NCBI GenBank assembly: GCA_028095005.1
Contig: JAMFTS010000070.1
Coordinates: 36,870-100,869 of the forward strand
Reading direction: 5' to 3'
Origin: Rhynchospora pubera
Lineage: Eukaryota; Streptophyta; Magnoliopsida; Poales; Cyperaceae
DNA length: 64,000 nt
The notes beneath the pieces were generated by a model that was given only the letters and a program-made list of their open reading frames with translations, did not search any database and was not told the origin of the DNA. Position 1 is the first letter of the stretch, and each line of letters starts with the position of its first letter. Positions 55,101 to 64,000 of the stretch are shown here, piece after piece. The position numbers and the translations under genes were made by a program.

Positions 55101-58100
55101 TGTTTTTTGCTTCATCAACCTGACCACAAAAAAAATGAGGTTTATGTATATACTGAAGCATACATATATTCCATGCTAATGAGAAGTGCGAATAGGTATA
55201 TAACCAATTTTGTAAATATTGATATACCTTCAGAATCTTTGCCTTTATTTTATCACCAGTTTTGTAAATTGCATGGAGATCATCAATTGATTCATCAGAG
55301 ATCTCTGATACATGACACAAACCAACCTGCATAAATACTTCAATTATTATCACTCTTCCAAATAAAAATATCATCTAGATTAATTTTTTTAAAAGAAAAG
55401 CTAAATAGCACATAAAAAGCCTCATCATTTCACTATTGCACTTCAAAAATATACACCTAATTACCTAACCATTGAGTAAGCTAACTCAAGCAAAACCTAG
55501 ACATAGTCTGTCCTAAGTAACATAATTTACTTGAGATAAAAAATAGCATCTCGAATATCAAATTAGTTTGTCACTTTGTCTTTTAAAATCTTTTTATCTT
55601 CACATTACAACTTCCTTGATCTCTATTCATTTTGGAAAATCCAGCCACATGCTGAACCAACTACCTCCACTTTTGTCAATGTTCACATAATGAAATGACA
55701 TCATTTTACATAACAGGTCTGTTATTTCATATTAATAAGAATCTGAGTAAACATGAACTTAATTTCATGATCTCAAGTAGTTGAATACAATTTTGAGAAA
55801 TAAAGAGTGGTCAAGTGCAACTGACAAATGAGGGGTTCACCTACAAATACATATACATAGTGCTAAATAAATGGCATACCAGTTTGCTATTGTTGATTGT
55901 TATAAATAAGCCATACAATTACATAGTTCCAAATGAATGACATACCAGTTTGCTATTGTTGATTGTTATAAATAAGCCATACACCTCGACCCTCCTGACA
56001 TATCCATGAATTACATCACCAACATGCAGATGGCTAAACTCAACAGTGTCTGGCTGTCTCAACTCCCTTTTTATCTTACTTCGTAGGGTAACCTCAACTT
56101 TCTTTGATGAAGCTTCCACAGACATCACTCTGCATCAACAATCAAGTGCTTTAAGTAACTACAAAAAACAAATCCTCTTGTATACCAAATGTTAATAATC
56201 GCAGCCTCGCAGGAGTTTCAGGCAATATTCTGTATTTGAGGGTAGAAACCTACAGTAATGTTTGGAAACTAAAATTGGCAAATATTACCTTCCATGCACA
56301 AGCTTCCCAACAGGGAACACCTTATCAGGTTTTTGAATATAGTCATCTGACAAGTGTGATATGAGTATGCGAGCGTCTATAGTTCGAGAAAGCATGATGA
56401 AGCATCCTTTGGGACTAACATTTTTCACATAACCCTGAAACAATTTGGAGGGGTAAATAGCACTTTAACTTCACCAGGCAGAACAACTAAGAAATATAAA
56501 TCTATTGGACCTCTGTTAGTACTGTCTATTCATAGAATTATAGAAATGATACGAGGGATATATATGCTACATGAGACTATAGGGAGTTAGGGACTATCTA
56601 ATATTACCTTCACTTCCATGTTAGGCTGTATGTCATCAATTTTCTCAGGCCTGTTGGTCCCCCTAACAAAATAAATAATATCACAATATTAGAAAAAAAA
56701 CAATGAATGCTAATAAACTTATCAAGAGAAAGAGCTATCAACTTATGATGTGCAAGGGGCTTCCAACAGAAGAAAGGTAAGTAAAGCTACAAATGCACTC
56801 ATCGCTTAAAGTTTCAACAATAAAGAATTATAAAGAGCAACAGAACTGTTCCATGCTCTGTATCACCACCACGAATACTTTGATGCCAGGTTCTATTACC
56901 CAAGTGTTCCAAGTGTAAAATGACAGACTAAACTAGAAAAGCACTTACATTCCAAAGTCAGGTTTGTTGCTTAGTAATGAACCACGGAGAGATAAATCAA
57001 CATGCACTGTTCCCTCAGACGAGCGACTTATGTCCAGGATCTTAGTTTTAACTAACTGTCCCTCATGAAATCCAGTTAAGGGTTCAGGCACCCAGTCATC
57101 AACAAGCTCGGTGTAGTGAACCCTCCCATATAAATGGGGACCTACCTGTACAAGGACTCCACCAACACCAGGTAGAAACTTCTTTATTCTACCTCCAACA
57201 ATGTCACCTTTCTTCAAGTTATCAGAACCATTAATATTTGTATCGTCTTTTCTGACTTGACTAATTTTAGTAAGTTCAGTAGAGGGTGGAAGAGGTTTCA
57301 CTCTGAGCGATCTTTTGTCATTGTTTATGCTTATGATCTGTCCATTCACAGCTTGGCCAACCTTGAACAGGTTCTGAAAGTTTTCAAGTTTATTGGGTTC
57401 TGAAGAGGTATCAAGAATGAAAATATGAGCTGTAACACTTCTAGATATTGTTAGCCTAGCCCACTCAGAGTCCACCTTCATGACATATCCTCTAACAATG
57501 TCACCAATGGAAAAATTGAAATCTGATGCCGGAGGCATAATCTCTTCGCCTTCTCCTGACAAAATCAGCACAATGAACTCACAAAAAATCAAAAAAAGCA
57601 GAAACACAGCATGACAAATCCATTAGGTAAGAAAATTGGAAAGGACATACCTTTAAGCAAAGAAGGTCTAACTGACAATTCCAATATGTTTGCTTTCCCA
57701 CCCTTCCCTGCTCGATCGGCCTTGGCAACAATTTGTGCATGAAGCACCTGACCAATTCGGTATTTACCAAAGGGATTTTCCACAAAATCTTCTGATTTCT
57801 CAAGCACCTGTAATGTAAAAATTTGCCAATATAATGAGTAGACCAGACCAGAAACAAAATGCTATCAGTATTCATACAGTGCAAAGTAGCCTACCTCAGT
57901 TATATGGACTCTCCCTTGAAGCCCAGCACCAAGTCTAACAATAAGTTCAAGTGGCTTGATCTCAACAATCTGTAACAAGGCTTCAATAATAAATTTGAGT
58001 AATGCAGTTATCCCAAAAATGATAGGATATCGAGTTTTATGACTACAATCAAGAATTTCAGCAATCAAAAGAAGGCAAAATTTATTTATTCTCCTCTTTC

Positions 58101-61100
58101 TTAAGGTCAGCAATTCATTGTTTGGTTGCGGGGCCAGCTACTAATTCAAAAAAAAATTACTTTTATGATTGCACCAAGCCCTACTTATAAATAAATAAAA
58201 AAAGAGGCAGAAAGTAAGAAATAGTCAGACCTCCCCTTCAACAACAGATCCAACTTTGTAATTGGACTTCTTCGCCCTCTTGGAGCTAGAATCCCTTGAT
58301 TTATCACTCAATGCTTTGAGAAGGAGAAGAAGCCTTTTAGATGCATCAGTGCTTGGAAGGGCTCCAACAACTGCGTTGACACTAAAAAAAACAAAAAAAT
58401 TAATAATAATAATAATAGACAGATTACATCATCAAGGAAGCACAGAGAAGCATATATTACAAATAGATACAATATCACTTAGATGCAATACCGCCAATCT
58501 TGTTGGTATGTACCAGTTGATGCAAATAAAAAATAATATTGAGGCTCAAGGTGATAGTTGGCAGCTGCAAAATAATATTTCCGACTAACTTGACTTGCAT
58601 ATGCCCCTACTACATGGTTAAGTGTGCTATTGTCTCTGATAGAAAATTTTAAATCAAACAAGGACCAAAACTTGATAGAGGTGGCACCTTTGGCCAGGAG
58701 AATACGACTTGTGAGGCTGCTTTTGCAAGTTGTAATCCATTGTGCAAGCATAGCCTATGGTGTAGCTGTACCCTGGAATTGAAACAACCTGGGATGGGAA
58801 AAAATAAAAAAACTCAGAAAGAATGAAGCATACAAAGGGGTATATAGGTAGTGCATCATGTTAAAGTATTACAATATTGGACAAGACAAAAGAGTACTTA
58901 CCAAATAATTCTGTTTGACTATTTCCACAACTGCATTAACTTCCTGATGCAGCTCCAGGTCTGAAGTTGTGTTCCTACGGCGCTTCTGAGATGCACAGCA
59001 ACTAGTTTCAGTTACACAGTGTAGTAGGCCAATATTGTTCAGTGAATAATCAGAAAAGATTCTAGGTAACATGACAAGTGTTGAGATAGCAATAGATATT
59101 TTGATCGTTCTTGTTAAAGAAGCTGAATAGGAAAAATACCTTCTTTTGTGCACTGCTTGCTGCCCTAACCAGTTCAGGTTTACAAGACAAATCTACAAGG
59201 CCATCAGACCTTGATACATCCAGTACAACAGACTCAACAGAAGATCCTTCCTCCAATTTCTTGCCTCCAACTAGAAGTACATTTACTAGTTAGTACCTCA
59301 ACAGCTGTTTAAGTATAAGTCCAAATGATAATATATGCAAAGGAAGTAGGATGCTTACACTGATGATTTGCAATGAAACCAACAATATTACTATGGTCCT
59401 TGAAGCTAACAACAACACCAAACTCTCTTGTAGTATCAACCTTGGCCTCAACCAAACTGCCAATACTGAAGCTCTTTACCCAATCTTGATCACCTTTCGA
59501 ATTCTGGAGTGTAGCTATCTACAAATAAAAGAAAGACTACTGATTAAGAAATTAAAACTAAATCCATGTTGAAAGTTGATATATTGATTTAGATAACAAG
59601 TTCCGCTACTATACTAAGAACAGAGTCCAAATTATTTCTTTCCATAGAATTTAGTATCTTGAGATACACGATTCAGAGCCCAACTGATACGTATCTAGGC
59701 CATTGCATCTCAATTCCAGCGTATCTTAAGATACACGATACATAACTCACAATACTAGGGTGAATCTTAAGATACGAACGATTCAGTAAAAGTCAATAGT
59801 GAAACAATTCAATTGTAGTAGAATAATAATAACAATAATAATCATTTTCAATTATAATTAATGTCCATTATAATAAAATATTAGTAGAATAATAAGAACA
59901 ATAATAATAATAATAATCATTTATACAAATTATAAAGTATAATACTATTTTTATAATGATTGATAGTCTAGTACTTGGCATGTGGTCTAGTAGCTCAAGT
60001 GGTAAGAGCACTGGACTGACTTCTAAGGTCCAGGTTTCAAGCCCGCATGTTTGTGATAGGCTTGCCGAGCTAGCGTAAAAACTCAGCTATATATACAAGA
60101 AATCACCGGGTCGGGATGCCATTTCTAGCCTACCCCAACTTGTTTGGGATGAAAGGCTCTGACTTTTGATTGATAGTTTAATACTTTCTACATCAATTAT
60201 ACAATATAATAATTAATAATATAATTTATACAGTTTATAGTTTTATACAATATAATATTATAAACATACATTACACTATTATGAAAAATATAATGATTAA
60301 TAATTTATACATACATAAATAATTAATAATGAGCATAATTTATACAGATTTTACAGTGTAATATCATAAGATATAATCATAAATGACTTATACATATTAT
60401 ATATTATATATTATTATATTTAAGTAAAATCAAATATTTATACACTACATTTAAATATGCCTGAATTACCGAATGATTATACAGATATAGGGTGATATTA
60501 GAACTTTCTTTTAATGAAAATAGTTCAATATAAATTCTAATTACTTATTTTACATAATTTTAAGGATAGCTTAGCGTATCTTAGACGAATAGATACAATA
60601 CACGATTTGATACTTAATGCTACGATACATGATACATTTTACGATTCAACTCCTATGTCTCTTTCCATACCGGGATGATAACCCCTCAATGTGATCTCCA
60701 TATCAAAATCATGTAAGATACCAAGTTTTAATATGAAAAGAATTCCCTCAACTGTTTTTCAAGATTTTTGAAAGATGGTTCTAAACAAAAATATCAAAAT
60801 GAAACAAATGTTTGCATATCAAATAGGGCAATCTTCCAAAAAAAATAAAATAAAATTGATCACATTGAATGGCCTGATAGTCATGAAAAGATATGATTTG
60901 GACCATTAGCAATTCCAGCCATAATACTGATTAGTACATTAGCAAAACTATATAGGTGCGAACTGCTAGAAGTACATACACAATTCTTTATTAATTAAAA
61001 TAAATGAACAATATGTCAATAATATTACCTTGTATCTACAAGTAAAGAAAAAGATTAAGTTTTTCCTATCAATGAACTCGACCATTCCAACATGTTAGAG

Positions 61101-62866
61101 AAATTTTAAAATAAGCAACCCTCCACATGTCAAACCACATCTGAGATTTAAAAAAAAAACAAAACAAAACAAAAGATATTACATTACTTGGGTACTAACC
61201 TCCTCTTCAGTAAGGAAGTATCCACGAATAAATGAAACATCTGATGAAGAACAAAGGGATTGCTTCAATGAAAGTTTAATCCTTCCTGACTCGGCATTTG
61301 CCTGTCACAGGATCATCAATAGATTAATTTAATGCCTAAAACTTGTAATTTAGCAAAATCCAATCCAAAATGATCAACTCACATTCAGAACATGGCTTCG
61401 TACTGATTGTCCTGTGTAGAAAGCATCAGTCAAATCTTCCAGCTGTTCATCAGTTGCCTTATGAAGCAAATAAATGGTTATTTATCTGTTTGTGAATATA
61501 TGAAGAAAATAAGCAATAGTTTATAGACATAAATAAAGGTGAAGAATAAACATACTATAGGCTTGGGGCAGAATCCAGTCAAATTCCCAAAAAAGCGAAC
61601 AAAGCAGCCAGTTTCAATTATGTTGGAGATATAACCCTAACAAAGACACAAGCTCATTAGGAGGCATTGTAAAAAGAAAAAGTTAAGAATATAAAGAGAA
61701 ATTCTAGCAAAAGTGAAGTGAAAAGGAAAAAAAGAAGTTGGTCAAAGATGTGATACATGGACAACAGATCCGGAATGGATGCCTGATATATCTGAAGGGA
61801 TCTCGCTTGCAAAATGAATAAATGAATGCTTTGCAGACAAAATTAAACTATTTCCTTCAATATCTGCAACAAAAGGAAATAGCACAAAAGTTGCATGATA
61901 CAGCAATACTAAAAAAACAGCAGCAGCTATTAAAAATTATATTCAGTCAATCATGGGTTCAACGGGAGTTTCTCTACCAATGACTATAAGCTGGTCAAAT
62001 TTGTATCCAGGCTTCAAGACATCCCTGAATGCAGAAGCTTGATCTGATCAATATTAGAAACACTCACCAGTCAATATCTGCAGATAAATGCTAAACTTAT
62101 CAATAGAAACATATATTGAAGATCTCCAAAGTTTACCCTTATAGTCAGCAAGCTGTTCATTGTAGATAGCTCCTTTAAAGCTTGAATTGACATTAACAAT
62201 CACTGCTGTAGGGGTTATATGCTCGACGACCGCAGAAACAACAGTTCCCACATTTGCAATATCACCCTTTGGCGTCCTTCAAATTCAAGCAAGTCATTTT
62301 ACATGTTATTCAAGTCCAATTCAGACATTAAAAAGGTTTAAGCACCTTTCTTCGATAATATATATATATAATAGTTAAAAGGAATGGCTATATAATACCT
62401 CTTAGGCGATATAACAAAACTAATATTCATTCTCTTCGAAGCAGGTTTATAACTGATTATTCTACACTTGACAACTTGACCAACATGATACACACTTCCT
62501 GCTTCAATTCCAGGCTGCAAGTCAAGTTCTGACCTAAGGCAGAAGAAAAGGCAATAAAAGATCAAAAAAGTATAATGACTAGGACTAACCAAGTAGCTTC
62601 GTTAGATACAAGCACCAAATAAAGAGCATACAGAAGTATATAAATATGACTAGTTGACTACTAAAAACTAACTAGACCCAGCCATCTATATTTTGTCCAA
62701 GGAAAATGTCCTCGCAATATGCACATGCAAAAAGGATACATAAAGTAGCTTATTGCGTCTTGTTTTGAAAATTCTTGGTATAGGCATCAATAGCAAATTA
62801 AACAAATAGCAGAACAACTAAACCTCCTGTTTAAGCTATCACAAGTAAATTTCTCTCTGTCCATAT

Positions 62867-62902
<36 letters not shown>

Positions 62903-64000
62903 CTGCTAACCTCCTGTTTAAGACTACGACTCACTCTCATCCCACAAATACATGTCAATATTCAGAGGGGGGGGGGGGGGGGGGGAATAGCTACTAACCT
63001 CGGGGCAAACCCCTGTACCCCATTATAGAACTTCACAAAACAACCATGCTTTTCAATTTTTGAGATCCATCCATGAGTTACAAGCCCTTCAGTTGCATCT
63101 GCATAAGAAGCAAGTGTATCGAGCTTCGATTTGACCTAGATATAAATTGAACAAATTTCATGGGTTCTTTAAGCCAAATTACAATAAATAAATCTTCATA
63201 AGTTCTAAATCTGATAAAAAGAACAGAAAGATATTCATACAAGTGTCTTCTTGTATGTCACTGTTATTCTCTTGGATTTGCAACCCAAGACTCTGAAAGA
63301 TAACTGTGCGCCAACCTAACAAGCAAAATGTAAAGAAACCTCTATTATTTTAGGAACAAAAAGTGTATCATCAAGGACATCATCATCCTCGTTAACTTGT
63401 TGTACGCTCACTATATATTTATTGTTATTATTTGCAGTAGGTATTTATTAATTTATACCAACCACAGCTAGAGCACCCCTTATTATTGAATATACAACAA
63501 CAATATTCGTAAAAAAAAAAAAAATCCTTAGTATTCCATACTTTCTTAACAAACCACAGAAACTTCATCACCATTGTTTCCTGGTTGTTGTTGTCATAAT
63601 CATTGTTGTTACTATTATCTCTAGTTTTGCTATGGTGAGGATCCATATGAGTGTCCAATCAAACGATCCCAAAAACAAAGTATAAATACAAAATCCAAAA
63701 AGAGGGCAACATGTGTGATCTATATGGTAAACATATCGTAAAAGAAGTATTGGGAGGTGATGCACATTTTACATGCATTAATAAGTTGAGTTTGTCAACG
63801 GGCTGAATTTGTAAATTCTTGATACATCACAAATAAATAAGAAATTGTATGAAAGTTAATATGTAAACTATCTACATGCCCAACAAAGCACCTAAACTTA
63901 TTCTTTGATTATCAAGTTCTTGGCAAATTGATTGTCATATAATTCCATTATCAAGGGATCCAATCTCTCATTTTATCGTTGGAAATATGGTTGTCCATAG
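52175..64000 (-). CDS. RRP5: rRNA biogenesis protein RRP5 (S1 and HAT repeats), 3' part, N-terminus outside the window
   Basis: 28 exons, 5' to 3': 63315-63241, 63135-62999, 62533-62399, 62276-62137, 62037-61978, 61863-61757, 61636-61556, 61457-61383, 61301-61200, 59518-59359, 59270-59140, 58985-58902, 58788-58688, 58381-58231, 57969-57895, 57807-57651, 57555-56949, 56662-56608, 56434-56289, 56129-55946, 55326-55228, 55119-54779, 54182-54006, 53566-53470, 53384-53229, 52881-52651, 52568-52485, 52285-52175. They total 4059 nt (1352 aa plus stop), all in frame; about 500 N-terminal residues are missing compared with plant RRP5 (about 1850-1900 aa). RRP5 acts in the nucleolar SSU processome and in early cleavages for 18S and 5.8S/25S rRNA. 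S1 domains are visible as repeated G-x-V...G-x-V-x-H patterns (HVGDVIHGYVRRVEVYGLF, KGDIVGGRIKKF...GRVHYTEL). An acidic-then-basic linker (exon 55119-54779) leads to C-terminal HAT repeats (SPNSSYVWINYMAFMLDV, KLNIWVAYFNLENKYGNPPE). No coding lesion seen. Confidence 0.95.
55866..55985. repeat. 66-bp tandem duplication spanning an RRP5 5' splice site
   Basis: CCAGTTTGCTATTGTTGATT plus GTTATAAATAAGCCATACA occurs at about 55880-55917 and 55946-55983, in near-identical 66-bp units. The second copy covers the 3' end of exon 56129-55946 and its GT donor; the first lies in the intron and carries the same donor. Confidence 0.9.
59519..61199. other. Large RRP5 intron with transposon-derived sequence
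   Basis: At 1.68 kb it is several times longer than the neighbouring introns (about 80-260 bp). Between about 59640 and 60660 it is made of AT-rich repeats (AATAATAAT-type), GATACACGAT/ATCGTGTATC-type repeats at both ends (59655-59790 and 60565-60650), and a nested SINE. The end repeats suggest an inserted TIR element, but its borders are not clear. Confidence 0.55.
59977..60166 (+). mobile_element. Au-like SINE in an RRP5 intron
   Basis: tRNA-like boxes A (TAGCTCAAGTGG, 59991-60002) and B (GGTTTCAAGCCC, 60033-60044), then the Au family 3' signature CCTACCCCAACTTGTTTGGG ATGAAAGGCT. It is flanked by a 20-bp duplication, TGATTGATAGTCTAGTACTT (59957-59976) and TGATTGATAGTTTAATACTT (60167-60186), 18 of 20 identical. 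Antisense to RRP5. Confidence 0.88.
62868..62902. repeat. Poly(G) tract, 35 nt
   Basis: An uninterrupted run of G in the intron between RRP5 exons 63135-62999 and 62533-62399. After it the sequence CTAACCTCCTGTTTAAG repeats an upstream phrase (62819-62835), so the locus has also undergone a short duplication. Confidence 0.85.
62967..62985. repeat. Poly(G) tract, 19 nt
   Basis: Second G run in the same intron, 14 bp from the exon 63135-62999 donor; in the transcript it is a C tract right after the 5' splice site. Confidence 0.85.
63316..64000. other. RRP5 intron sequence to the window edge
   Basis: No further RRP5 exon could be recognised in this stretch. It is AT-rich with an A-run at 63511-63524 and probably belongs to a long intron; the next upstream exon should be beyond the edge. 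Confidence 0.5.

Noticed and set aside
59991..60044. tRNA gene in an RRP5 intron
   Set aside because: The boxes are the head of an Au-like SINE with the family 3' signature and a 20-bp target duplication.

Overview
This is nuclear DNA of a eudicot plant. The evidence is intron-rich genes with GT/AG splice sites, plant-type Ty3/gypsy retrotransposons primed by tRNA-Asp, Au-like SINEs, LINE tails and many MITEs. No bacterial or organellar features are seen. Exon structures were assembled by eye from the sequence; every junction listed keeps the reading frame.

Layout. (1) 0-5.8 kb: repeat-rich DNA with a LINE 3' end, a copy of a promoter-like block that recurs at 32.7-33.4 kb, and nested SINE, MITE and LINE insertions inside that copy. 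(2) 5.9-14.7 kb: a large Ty3/gypsy element of the Athila/Tat group on the minus strand, with 5' LTR, primer-binding site and gag-PR-RT-RNaseH-IN, but no recognisable 3' LTR. (3) 16.3-21.7 kb: a second, related minus-strand element with 3' LTR, polypurine tract, gag tail and protease; RT, RNaseH and IN are deleted. (4) 21.7-22.0 kb: an exon relic of an AP-3 mu adaptin gene. (5) 22.0-26.1 kb: an AT-rich segment with weak terminal inverted repeats, a ~99-bp minisatellite and a dispersed ACTCCCTT motif. (6) 28.8-32.4 kb: a complete five-exon gene for a TAA1/TAR-type tryptophan aminotransferase (auxin biosynthesis), minus strand, with decayed copies of its upstream region at 34.0 and 35.2 kb. (7) 33-42 kb: intergenic DNA full of MITEs, including a hAT MITE with a perfect 8-bp target duplication, a Mutator-like element with ~180-bp terminal repeats, and three abutting foldback elements. 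(8) 42.2-50.8 kb: a complete 15-exon gene, plus strand, for a DDB1/CPSF-A/SF3B3-like beta-propeller protein (1342 aa). (9) 52.2 kb to the right edge: 28 exons of the rRNA-processing factor RRP5, minus strand, with its N-terminus outside the window. The last two genes are convergent.

The most unusual signal is in the two retrotransposons. Both carry many copies of a near-palindromic site with the same core (CGGNCCG) but family-specific flanks: GGRRCGGNCCGTYCC in element 1 and CAACTCGGNCCGAGTTG in element 2. The sites come in pairs. Clear pairs in LTRs and spacers have centres exactly 21 bp apart in both families; clear pairs inside element 1 coding sequence are exactly 20 bp apart. The pairs sit at equivalent places in both elements (LTR, gag tail, protease-RT linker, post-pol spacer). 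This looks like a conserved paired binding-site architecture whose specificity has diverged, and I do not recognise it from described elements.
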